Below are positions 52,101 through 61,893 of a stretch of DNA of 64,000 bases, piece after piece; positions within the stretch are counted from its first letter, which is position 1; each line of letters starts with the position of its first letter. This DNA is from Nautilus pompilius. Its lineage: Eukaryota > Mollusca > Cephalopoda > Nautilida > Nautilidae. Under the pieces are notes generated by a model. It worked only from the letters and a program-made list of their open reading frames with translations, was not told the DNA's origin and ran no database searches. The DNA lies in the NCBI GenBank assembly GCA_018389105.1, contig JACATO010000624.1:1364001-1428000 (forward strand), in the 5' to 3' direction. The position numbers and the translations under genes were made by a program.

Positions 52101-55100
52101 AGGCCTTGTTATTTCTACCTGCTTGCATCGAATCAAGAGAAACTAAAAAAAAAAAAAAAAATGCAACTAAACAACCCAAAAGAATTTGAAAGACAGAGAT
52201 GAAGTCTGCTTACATGATAATATCAAATTCGTTTTCTTTCAGTCCAGCAGCTGTCAAATTTTCTATGTAGCCTTTGATAAATCTGATGTTTGGTGAGCTA
52301 TACCCAAACTTGTGTGTGTGGTATTCTATGTAATTTCTGGCCACTTCAAGCTTTAAAAATTACAAACAAAATACAAAATATAAAGCAAACTGCACATTAT
52401 TACTTCTTAATATTATAACAAAGGCTTACTTTAATTTAGCTTATTAGACCAGACACTATTTTCTAACAAATATTAAACTTAAACTAAGTTATACCTGCAG
52501 AGACTTAAAAATTAATATGGCAAAGATAGAGTATATTTAAATTTAGATATTTAATATCTATATTAATACTGCACATTACTCAAACATAAGAATAAGCAGG
52601 ATTAATAAATGAATAGCAGTTAAGTCTAAGTCAAAATGCACAAATACCAAAAGTGAGAAAAGGTAATCCAAATTTTCTTTTGTTTGCTTGTTTCTTCATT
52701 TAATATTAATTTATTTTAGATTTCCTGCATGGTACACATGTAACTACAATCATCAGACAGTAAAAACAAATGTACATAACAAACATAGACATAGTAAAAT
52801 ACATACAACAGTAATAGATACAGTAAACATGCCTGTGTTTGTAATAAAAGAAACTTACTTGTTCATCCGTCATGTCTATACCAACTACAGAACCATTCTG
52901 TCCAACAAGTTTGGATACAGCAAAACAATCTCTTCCACTACCACTGCCTAAATCCAAGACTTTCATTCCATTCAGATTCTCAGGTATCACAAGGCCACAC
53001 CCATAGTATCTACATTGCAGAAATGAAAGAGAAAATAATGCAAAGCATTCATTCAAAAGTAACAAAAAAAAAAAAAAAGAGGAGCTATTTCCAAATTTAT
53101 GTAAACTTTGCCAGAGGAAAAGACTAAGAAAGAGAGAAGGAAACATAGCATATTTTTAACTGTTGTGATTACTTCATTTTCTAACCTGACATGTTGCAGG
53201 ATTTCAGTCTAGTCTAAAAACTGTTGTAATTAAGAAAGAAAAACAGCTTTATAGCAGGTAGATATCTATACACTAACAGGAATGTCTACCCAAAATTTTA
53301 GCAATTGGGGGGGCTCAGATTTTCATGAAGTTTCAGTGACCCTGTGGAAACCTACACTAATAAATAAATGCCTTGTGCTTTATGTCCAGTCACAAATTTT
53401 ATACATTATATCCTAAATTAAACCGATTATATTACATTTTAAATATGCTTGCCATCACCTGTTCCTTCTGATCCCTTCAAATTTTGCCCCTCTAAAGCAC
53501 CTATGCACAGAAATAAGTATACTACACAAATAAAAGAATAAAATATTCACTTTTTTCAGAAATTTTGAATCTTCTTTCTGTTGCTTGTTTCTGAAAAAAT
53601 TGTGATGTGGAATTCTGGTTATCAGAATTTAATGAAATCAAAATAGGCAAAGGGAAATTTTTCATGAGTAGCATAGAGCTGCTGCTGCTCCCATATTTTG
53701 AGCAAGATTATATCAAAAGGAGCTGTGCCACCTCACCACAATACCCTGCATACTGAGAATATTCAAACAAAACCTAGCTGGAAAAGAATCACTATAATCA
53801 TATCTGGCTGGCTTTTATTTGAACACCACTTATATTTGCATGGTATGGTTTTACTTATGAGATTCCAAATAAAACCTAAATGTTTCCATAAAATAAACAG
53901 GTAATGTGTTACTTAAAATTAGAGTTACTTATTACTTTGAATAATTAATTCCAAATTAACTTTCTGACGTCTGTGAGTAACACATCACTAATATCTGCCC
54001 CTTTTTCCTTCTTTTTTAAATCAAGAATCTGATTAGATCTTATAGATAAATTGTCAGCATTATTTATATGAGTAAAAAACACTACATGCCAAATTTATCA
54101 TCCACAGGGCTAAACATTAACATTGGTAACAAGGAAACAATCAAAACAGGTTCATGGAGTGATGATGGAAAACTAGATCCAATTCTGATTTCTTTAAACA
54201 AGATTTCAGGGCCAAAACACTAACTTTCAACACCCACCTACCATACAAAGACCAGCTTTTTACCTGATACCATTTCCGCATGGCACCAAAGTGAAAGGCC
54301 AATCTGTTTTGTTGGCAAGCACAAAGATACTTCCTTGCCAGCAACAGTTTGCTGATAAGACCACCATTCCAAAAACAATGTGGAGTTACACATCTTGCCA
54401 AAACATCAGCTAACATAGCCATTGTGTTGAAGGATGAGCCACCAAGATGCATACCTGCTAAGATGGCTCCTGTGAAACATACACCAATCCTCCTCCTAAC
54501 TGTTGAATATTATATATTATTTTACAAATCTTGCAATCAGACTGTATATTAAGTTGGATTACATGGACTTTCCTAGTGAGCACAATTTAAAATACCCATT
54601 TATAATGGGAAAAAATGTAGTGAGCCTAATTATTCCAACTACATCGGTTGTAAAATCATGCATGAAATAATAAATATTAAAATGAAGACATTCACAGACT
54701 CCACTATATTATATTAAAAGATACATTGTTTTACTGCAGTGTTAATAACAAAGAATAATCTTTGAGGATATTCTTGATTTTAATATATTTTAAATAACAC
54801 ATTTAGATAATACTCTTTTTTTTTTTCATAAAAAGTTACTTCCCTTTGAACATGTTACTTTGATCAAATTTTTACAGGCCAAAAGTTGAAATCCACACAA
54901 ACAAATGAACCAGAAATACATTTCATCTACTTTTTTAAAAAGAAACCAGATTTCCTTTGGTTTTTTTAGCAAATGCAAAAACTTGAGAGTTCACATTTAA
55001 TCCAGTGTTTCCCCTAATGCAGTAGATAAATCAAAATCTCAACAAAGGTCTTACGTATTTCAAATTTTTATTATTTCACATTAATTAATAATAATCCAGG

Positions 55101-55476
55101 ATGGTTTTATTGCTGTTAAGGAGGATTAGAGTTTCTTCCCAATCAAGGTGCTAAACACTTTTCAGCTAAAATCAATTTATGAATAATTTTTTTAATTTCT
55201 TATGCTGAGAGTTGTACGCGCTCAGAGATTTCAGCAAATTGATTTCTTCTAAATTGGTAAGACTGTGGTAAAACTCTTTCAGGGCACTCTACAGAGCCTT
55301 GTTTCTTCTACTTACTTTTTGATCACTTCTTCATGCACAGAAGCCAAGGCCTGACGCATGGCCTTGGTCTTAGGGGCTGAAGCAGACAAGCATGCATTCT
55401 CTTGCAGGTCAGCAGTTTTCTGCAACCTCTTCCCGTAATAGTCCTTCACATTCTCATGAACTGATTCCAAATCCAT
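37197..55476 (-). CDS. AS3MT: Arsenite methyltransferase, copy B (inverted duplicate)
   Basis: Second SAM-dependent arsenic methyltransferase, on the opposite strand and convergent with copy A. Exons, 5' to 3' on the minus strand: 55476-55316, 53009-52859, 52350-52214, 48242-48173, 47838-47757, 45975-45844, 43161-43022, 41595-41466, 37285-37197 (last one tentative). Exons 2-7 have exactly the lengths of copy A. Product about 363 residues: C29, 'YYGCG' with C58, LDLGSGSGRDCF, GIDMT, 'SNCVINL' with C153, 'GECISGALWWKEL' with C203, 'FRLFKLP', a 'CSPVCC' tail. All four arsenic-ligand cysteine positions of the mammalian enzyme are present. The start has no competitor nearby. Exons 1-8 are firm. 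Exon 9 is inferred from a pyrimidine-rich acceptor, matching phase and a DPYLEL motif; without it, exon 8 reads on to a stop at 41401. Introns carry a Tigger element, Tc1, mariner and LINE relics and SINEs. Expression is untested, but the frame is clean. Confidence 0.87.
38782..40368 (-). pseudogene. Tigger transposase interrupted by one in-frame stop
   Basis: Two open stretches, 40368-39796 and 39780-38782, lie in the same frame and are separated by one TAG at 39796-39798 (codon 191 of about 529). Residues 1-60 form the CENP-B/Psq-type helix-turn-helix, and residues about 75-150 a CENPB-type DNA-binding domain ending near 'SNGWLEAFVKRHNI'. The DDE_1 nuclease domain shows D170 in 'FNMDETGL', D277 in 'LLFLDNAPSH' and D307 in 'QPMDQGIIQ'. 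The product would bind the terminal repeats and catalyse cut-and-paste transposition in the nucleus. All catalytic aspartates are present and no frameshift was found. The second stretch starts at an ATG (39780) but lacks the DNA-binding domains and the first Asp. Confidence 0.9.
40515..40759. repeat. Nested inverted repeat inside the Tigger element
   Basis: Arms 40515-40572 and 40702-40759 are reverse complements over 58 bases with one mismatch; both contain 'gtggcatgaattgtgataaa' or its complement. The 129-base spacer is AT-rich. It sits between the transposase start and the right terminal repeat. It may be a nested MITE or a palindrome belonging to the element. Confidence 0.85.
41090..41395 (+). 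mobile_element. tRNA-derived SINE, copy 2 (head truncated)
   Basis: It starts at the B-box remnant 'tttaatcccag' and continues with the family body: 'cctcccacatcgaaaaacgaag', 'ctcaaacatacctagataactactcaccc' in pieces, and the 3' part 'cactgctgtgaaacgtcctt'. It lies about 100 bp outside the right end of the Tigger element, in the proposed last intron of AS3MT-B. Confidence 0.7.
41760..42480 (-). pseudogene. Tc1-like transposon relic in intron 7 of AS3MT-B
   Basis: On the minus strand, 42290-42120 reads 'VWRRLNKDSQSQCLQFMVK' and then a WGCF-region-like stretch, as in Tc1 transposases ('P.CL.PTVKHGGG'). The 3' end near 41795-41765 is 'GGTGTCCAAATTATTGTGGC', typical of Tc1 terminal repeats. The opposite end was not located. 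Frames are broken. Confidence 0.5.
43395..43745 (-). mobile_element. tRNA-derived SINE, copy 3
   Basis: Complement reading gives an A-box-like TTAGCTTACTGG and a B box AGTTTGAATCC (about 43680-43692), then 'ctcacatctaaccatgaaaa', 'attcgagagcttcaactgta' and the 3' part 'cactgctatgagatatcctt'. Same family as copy 1. Located in intron 6 of AS3MT-B, same strand as the gene. Confidence 0.75.
44580..45200 (+). pseudogene. Mariner-like transposase relic in intron 6 of AS3MT-B
   Basis: Plus-strand pieces follow mariner order. Near 44660-44715 is 'EQHCFIEFLVKKKDLQ', like the mariner N-terminus. Near 44830-44875 is 'KKLKTKASIGNIEAAMF', the 'KK.KT..S.V..MLIVFFD' block. Near 45070-45150 is 'LPYDFNLFGPHEEHFDG', the 'PCDFFLFP.LKEHL.G' block with Asp retained. 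The segment between the first two is mostly deleted. It is antisense to AS3MT-B. Confidence 0.6.
47140..47345 (+). mobile_element. Possible degenerate SINE of the same family
   Basis: 'ctttttcacacatccaaaaa' and 'tgaagctttctagt' resemble the conserved body block of the other SINE copies. No head is recognisable. Weak. Confidence 0.3.
48790..49130 (-). pseudogene. Tc1-like fragment in intron 3 of AS3MT-B
   Basis: The minus strand near 48950-48895 reads 'LNPDLNLIDHTCDQIG', resembling the PDLNPIEHLWD signature. No further conserved blocks are certain. It abuts the LINE fragment at about 49130. Confidence 0.35.
49130..50790 (-). pseudogene. Jockey/I-type non-LTR retrotransposon fragment (endonuclease and part of RT)
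   Basis: On the minus strand, 50790-50300 encodes the second half of an apurinic-type endonuclease: 'LTSVYARDG', 'LLAGDFTAKHPYWGS' (GDFNA motif with Thr for Asn), 'LIVLNNRTPY', 'GQIDITITSPD' and an intact 'SDHFPI'. The linker follows to 50092. Then, in broken frames to about 49150, comes the start of the reverse transcriptase: 'LSFCLGKLFERLIN', 'HHSQCGFRPKAGTVDAL' and 'LIDLEGAFDKVWWEDLI', which holds the first catalytic Asp. The YADD box and 3' tail are missing, as is the 5' end, so the copy is truncated at both sides. It lies in intron 3 of AS3MT-B, same orientation. Confidence 0.85.
51300..51476 (-). mobile_element. tRNA-derived SINE, copy 4 (3' truncated)
   Basis: Complement reading gives GTAGACTACTGG, 'gactgctatggttgaggg', a B-box-like ACTTTGAATCT and 'tctcacatctaagaaatgaa'. 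It is the head and middle of the family only. In intron 3 of AS3MT-B. Confidence 0.65.
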
Positions 55477-57584
55477 TGCTCTTTAAATACCTTCGCACTT
55501 CTAGGACCATACACAGAGCTGAAGATAGAGATATCAATGTCATCTGGTGAAACTAGACGCTCTACTATCAAGTATAATCTTTTGGGGGGTGGTGGTGCAA
55601 TTGTTAGGGCATGTTTGTTAAGTTTGCAAGTGTATGTATGTGGTGTAAGCTGGGTCGGTTCCACGACCGGCCGCCTCAGCTGTTTATAAGTGAGGTCTTA
55701 TTTCGACCTGTATTATTTTTTCTTAATGTTAGTAGACCTCTGTTTCGGAGCGTAAGAATTCAGCTACGGAGCACAAGCTACAGTTAGAGGTAGAAATATC
55801 TCTGGAAAAGATTTCGAGTTACGAGGATGATTTAGAATGTGTGTAACCTCTCGGTTGCCTGATCTGACCTATCAATATATATGGGGGATAACATGACCAT
55901 GATTTCCAAAATATTTTCTGGAAAAGAACGGATAAAGATACATGGATTCTTTCATACGAGGGGTAAATAGCGGTTATGAGCATAGTATTGACAGGAAACA
56001 TTCTGAATTAGAGGTAAGACGCATGGCTTCCAGGTAGTTGTGCATCTTCTGCGTGGAGTGCTACAAACTGGAGAAAGGGAGACAGGTACATCTATTTGTT
56101 TATTTTAAAATAGAGATTGTAGAACGAACTACGTTTTCGGGGCGTATGCGCTGTTTATTAATTACAAGTTAAAAATTCCTTCGCTTCTACCAACTTTCTC
56201 CATTTCCGTCAACCAAAACTATCCAACGCGTTGAAAGAAAAGAAAGGTGCAAAAAAACAAAAAAAACAGTTAGGTGTGTCGCGAACAATCCCACTTGTCC
56301 GACGGCACAGGTGAGCTGAGAGTAGGTTAGACCGGGATCGGCCATATTTGATCCTGCCCCACCCCAGCAACCTCATGGCCGGGCGACACACTTGGCATTT
56401 CTGACCTACGTATATTTAAAGGATTCAGCAGGTAAAATGCTTATATCTTCCACACCCACAAAACAAAGCCATAAATAAAATTACCCTCGTGTAGATTCTT
56501 ACCTGTGAAAAAAATTCTCAAACAGGACTACGCCTTCACCACACAACAGCGCACAAGGGTCGCGTACGACAATAACAAAACGGTTGTTTGTTTTAATATT
56601 CTCGTTTTTAAAATAAATATCAAGTTTAAAACTATTAGCATTTTTAAATATAGGGGTTTTTTTAATTCTATTTTTAATAAGATCCAGAAAATGGTTAATA
56701 TTTCGAAATAAGTAATCGTAAAGTTGTCCGGAATAAAATTTGATTCTCTCCCCTTTCTCGAGACATTTTCCATCTTCTCCGTTTGTTTTCCGCTAAGGGC
56801 CTGTTTGATAATTTTATGTTTCTGTTTGTTAGTTGTTTTTTTTTTGTTTTTTTTTTTTTAAATTGACTTCATATAGAAAGAAACAACTGACATCACTGAT
56901 TAAAAGACTTCGACTACTGGTTGTTGGAAGAGGAAGATCTTGGACTAGGACCGCAAAATCAGTTCTAGTTACTTGACATGTATTATGAAAAGATAGTAAA
57001 GCCATGTAACTGCCACGAAATCGTTAAAAAAAAACAATTGAAGCTGACTTTAGCCTATTTATATATTTATCTCACTCGAGTAAATTTAAAACAATTTCAG
57101 CAAACAATTCTAACATAGATAATTTAAACAATGCTACCCCATTTGGAATATATAAATATTTAATAATGATTTATCTTTGACTTTCATTGTTTTAAAACAC
57201 GTATGAATTGTTTATCCTTTTCTTTAAAAAAATGTGTAAAGTAAATAATTAATTTTAAGACACTATTTACAAATAAATGAATTAATTAATAAACATGTAT
57301 TTAGTCATCTTTAATTTTCTACTATTCCGATTTCCAACTGTGAGTTTCTTGATTCATTTTTCTGTAAAAATCCTAGGAATATCCATATGTTTATCAGGAG
57401 TACTTTCCGTTAGATTTGTTTTCTTTCATTAATTTATTTCTTTATTTTATTTTATTTCATTTTTAAATATTATTATATCGCGGGCCCTGTGGGAGTAGAG
57501 GGGACTGTGTAGAATTAGCATAGCAGAGAAAGATAAAGCGTTAGCATTGTCTGCATCATACACAAAAATAAAGCCTTAAAAGGC

Positions 57585-57604
57585 AACAACAACAACAACA
57601 ACAA
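57585..57604. repeat. (CAA)n microsatellite
   Basis: Six to seven CAA units. Confidence 0.9.
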
Positions 57605-57756
57605 TGCCACATTATTGCAGCCGTGAAAACTTTCCGGAAAAAAAACAAAAAACAACTCTGGTTCGAACAGTGGTTTCTCTCCGCCAGTCGACATCTGACA
57701 GGAAGGGAAGGGAGGGGTTACCGCCAGATCAGTGATATGCTTATTCCGACGAGTGC

Positions 57757-57765
57757 TATAAATAG
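57757..57765 (+). promoter_or_regulatory. TATA-box-like sequence
   Basis: TATAAATAG in a GC-richer stretch (57650-57850). A short stretch without stops follows (57781-57892) and ends 'KKKIDDYF', but it lacks a Met. Possibly a promoter and first exon; not proven. Confidence 0.25.
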
Positions 57766-60406
57766 TATCCGCTGACTTTGAGCTTTCGTCCTGACGCCGA
57801 CCTCACCCCCTGAGTTTACAGGCCCGTCCGGGGATGAAGACAACATATCAGACAAATTATCAAGAAAGAAGAAAATTGACGATTATTTCTGAATACTACC
57901 GTCCGAACTGGCGAGGTTTTGCTCGCTCTTTATAAACGATAATTCCATGCAACTTAAAACTATACAGTTTTTGTCATTATGGTACTTATATAGCTGGACA
58001 GCTTAGTTAAAAGAGAAATACATCCAGAAGAATTCTGGGACTTGCAATTTCATTTTACTCTTGAGCAGCAGCCATGATTTGCGATAGTAAATGGCAGATA
58101 CACGAATAAATAGTTGTTTATTATTTAACTGTTGAATAATGCTACATAGGCGATAGGACATCCAGCACAACGTGTTGTACTCAAGTTGTGTATGTGTGAC
58201 TAATAGCGAATTAATGCTGGTCGATAAGTACAATATCCTTCTCAAATACATTTGCACCTCTCTCTCTCTGAATAAATTGCGCATGTATTATGATTTAGAC
58301 ACGTTCCCAGACCACCGGTCGATCTGAAACGTTATCAAACGTCTACCAAGTCTCATGAAGTATACGCCGCTGGATTATACACGAGGTCAGGTTCATCGGT
58401 ATTCTTGTAATCACCACTTACGAAAGCTGCGCTGGAGTTTCCTCCGTTGCTCCACGACATCCATCTGTCGTAAAATATGCTGCACACGGTTTCAAGTTTC
58501 CAAACGCCCATAACGGATATTTCATTCGATAGCTTCTGAATAGCTGAAGGTTTTACGTAGTGGGGAAGTCAAAGTTTTTCGGTATAAAAGTCCTAAATAC
58601 TTTTTTTTTTTTTTTGAAAACGGTTAAATGAAGGTTCTCCAGTATTTGGAGAACGTTTTATTTGTGGTTTCCAAACTTTCTCAATGAATCGAATAGTCTA
58701 ACACACAGTACTACATATGCCAGTGAAAATCTATTTTAAAGCGCGCTCGTGCGAGGGTGGCGGAGAGGGTAGTAATCCACCCCCCACCTCCCTGAGTAAC
58801 ACTCCCCTACGAAACGGCTATCTCTCAGCTTTGTTGAACCAATACAGTTCAATGAGCGAACAATTACGTAATAAAAACCACAAAAATGCTCTTATAGGTC
58901 CGTGTGGTAAAACTCCTACAGAATAGTAGAGCAGCCAATCAAAACTACGATAACAACCGTTCAAAGCGCTTATTTAGTTGTCCTACATCTTTAAGCGAAA
59001 TTTTAATCACCTAGGACGAAGAAAACAGAAAAAAAAAATTGTGAAAAGCATATACATAACAGCCCTTATGTGCACTAGGAGGAATTTGACTTAAATCCGC
59101 AGCAAATATCATGCCAGAAGTCCACGGCCTGCCTTTGATTCTGATCGGTGAATGATCGTTAGTCATCAAATGAAACTGATAATATGGCTTATAATTTGCA
59201 TGTTTGACTGGGTCTGAAAACGGTCAACTGAGAGGCCAGTTTTATAAAAATATTATAAAAGACCATAATTTGGGAGAAAGGTTGAAAGAGGCGGAGGCTC
59301 TCAATGATCTCCCCTGATCCTACCGCGTGCTACAAATTACGTCAAATGCTTCACTGTTCGAGGTCGGTTTGTCTACGCCATCTTTGCCCGTTTTTGCCTA
59401 TTCTTTTCCTTTAGCCTTTTCGTCTGTTTCCATCGAAAAACGTCTGCTGTAGTCCAACACATGGTGCGTGGGCTTAGAGCGCACGAGAGTCAAACTTCGT
59501 GGCCACTTTTATTCCCTTTATTGTACAATTTCCCAGATATCATCAGTAACCTTAATTGGCTTAATCTCAGCTTCCTATCAAATCTCAGTGAATAGATTAG
59601 ATAAATCACGTGGTCTCAGAATATACGTTTCAAATTATAGCCCGGCTTGGCTGGAAAATTTACGTCAACAAATTCAAGGAGAAACAAATAACGAAGAATA
59701 ATAGATAGACTACAAATTGATTTTCTCTTTACCAGGAAGCGTATACAGAATACCAAGTGGTTCGTCGGAATTTTGACTGATGGTAGGAGGACACAATATA
59801 CACCATTGAGAAATCAACATATGTATCCATTTTCGAGAATTTCCATCCGATTAACCATGTCAATGAATCAAAAGAGAAGCCAACGTTCAGGATTTCACAT
59901 CATTATGTCCAAGTAATCAAAAGATTTGAGAAAATTTATCAAAATCACATTTCAAAAAATGACCATTAGAAAAATTACGACAAACATTGACAAGAAATTC
60001 GTAAAATTCAGAATTCCTATATTAAAAAAGAGAAAGTAGAAAATTGGTATTTAAAAAATAACAATAGAAATTGGAGTAAGTGGTAATTAAATATAAACAT
60101 TTTTCAGCAATCAAAGCGAAATTATATTCAAATTGAAATTTTTGAAAAAGATAATAATGGTGGCAAAAGAAATAATTTAAGTTCCATAAACAAAAATAAA
60201 AATTGAACAAAATCAAATGTTAATATGACAATTACGAAGCAAAATATCGAAAACAGAAAAACTGAAAATTAAAAGAATAGAGAGAATAATTTTACACGTA
60301 CAATAGAGAAGAGTAGAAATGCAAACAATATATGAAATATTGAAATTTGAGGAATCATTTAATATGGTTAGAATTACTGTAGAAAGAAAGGCTAAGTAAG
60401 TAATTT

Positions 60407-60488
60407 CAGGAAATAGGAGAAAAGTAGCATAAATGAGAGAGCATTTAGCTGAAAATAAAAACATACCGGTATCGAAAGGATATCGGCA
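60407..60488 (+). pseudogene. Decayed tRNA-Phe remnant
   Basis: Aligned one unit upstream of the intact tRNA, this stretch keeps 'gaaatag', 'gagagcattta', 'ctgaaaat' and a final 'tatcggca' in register with the tRNA's GAAATAG, GAGAGCGTTA, CTGAAGAT and TTTCGGCA. A 5' insertion and many substitutions are present. Upstream 'atggttagaattact' also parallels the tRNA flank 'atgattaaatttacg'. Confidence 0.45.
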
Positions 60489-61893
60489 TTTAATTCGAAA
60501 TAAATAGGAATAAACAACAGAAATAAATCCATCGTGAAATCTGAAATAAAGGTTATTACGACACCAAGTAAATAATATTGTATTAACATCAATTATTTTA
60601 ACACCTGAAAAGATGTGTTTCAACAGAAGGTCGTAGCTATTTTTGTAATTAAAGGAAGAACAGGAAATCGTTTGCTCCAAAGAACAATTTGTGATAATAA
60701 CGTACGCAGCGATTGAAAAACAAGACTAGCGGGAAAGTTTATTGGAATCTGATTGATTAACCCAAGACGATTCCTTTCATTTCAAGATCATTTATTTCCT
60801 CCAAGTTCACTTTGAACGTGTCATTAATTACCCATCGGAACCTATTATTATATGAATTATCTACACATTTAGATATGTTCTCATCAGACCTTTATTCCGA
60901 GATAATCAAAAAATGAATCAACGTAATTCACCTGTCAAACATGTGGAAATCTTTTAGTCACCACATTCGGCAACCGGCTTCCCGCGCCAGCCAATGATTT
61001 GGTTTATGACTTTCGGTTATGCTTCAATAGAAAACGAAGTTTAAATGTCGTTATTTATCCAATTGATGAGGATATCATCTGTTTATTTAAATATTATATT
61101 TATTCATACTCTATGATATGACAATGTCGTCAACTATTAAAATAACATTTCATCAGCAAAAGGAATCAATAGGTCTGTATTTATTGTACCTGGCGCTAAC
61201 GATGCTAAAACGATATAACAAACTTTTTTTATCGTATCAGTCTTCATTTGAACTGCTGAAAATGAGATATACACAAATAAAATTGATGAAAAATTCCGAC
61301 TACCTTCACCTGCGGATTCTTGTATAATTCCCTTTTATCTTAAAGAGTCTCACATCATCTCTAATCAATCATTTCCTAACCGATTCCTTCAATAAATAGA
61401 ATATCTTCAAAAGAAAATATTTTCGAAAATGCGGTAACCTTTCGTGTGTAATTTATGATTATACTTATTGTCAGATACTTCCAATCATGGTTATATTTTT
61501 GACGTACTATTGGTTATATAAATGAGATGCACGATTACCAGACGAACATAGAAATTACTCTAGAATGTGACATCACAACAGATTGTGTCTGTTTTCATTT
61601 AAAGACTACTCTATTGATTAATAAATGTGCCGCGGATGTAAGATGATTAATTCGACTATAAAGACATGGAAATTAATAGCAGCAACAAATAAGATTCTAC
61701 ATTCATTAGAAGAAAGCAGAAAATTATTCCGATAAATAAAAAAATGAAATCGAAACGAAGACTCAATATGATTAAATTTACGGTTTAAAGAAGGTATAAG
61801 CCAACTTTTAAGTAAGAATGGCCGAAATAGCTCAGTTGGGAGAGCGTTAGACTGAAGATCTAAAGGTCCCTGGTTCGATCCCGGGTTTCGGCA
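60489..61893 (+). repeat. Tandem unit 1 (~1.4 kb) ending in tRNA-Phe
   Basis: From about 60660 onward this unit is nearly identical to the next one. Its first ~170 bases are more diverged. It contains the short frame 61118-61327, which recurs in unit 2 but is broken in unit 3 and so is not considered a gene. Unit length 1405 bp. Confidence 0.92.
61821..61893 (+). tRNA. tRNA-Phe (GAA)
   Basis: A 73-base cloverleaf: acceptor GCCGAAA/TTTCGGC with discriminator A, D arm GCTC/GAGC, anticodon stem TTAGA/TCTAA with loop CTGAAGA (anticodon GAA, G37), and T arm CCTGG/CCGGG. The internal A box TAGCTCAGTTGG and B box GGTTCGATCCC are both intact. There is no intron and no encoded CCA. The first run of four T downstream is at 62001-62004, about 108 nt away, which is unusually far for a polymerase III terminator. 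It lies at the end of a ~1.4 kb tandem unit. Confidence 0.96.

Larger units (their letters stand above)
55477..60406. other. Upstream of AS3MT-B to the tRNA array; nothing firm
   Basis: Holds a TATA-like site (57757), short tracts of poly-T and one 77-codon frame (59468-59701) with no recognised family. From about 59900 it becomes very A-rich and may be decayed copies of the tandem unit. Confidence 0.45.

Noticed and set aside
59468..59701. 77-codon frame upstream of the tRNA array
   Set aside because: No recognisable motif. It could be a short exon, but nothing in the sequence supports it.
61118..61327. 69-codon frame repeated identically at 62516-62725
   Set aside because: It repeats only because the whole 1.4-kb unit is duplicated. 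The third unit has a one-base deletion ('catttcacacaaaaagg') that breaks it, and it resembles no known family.
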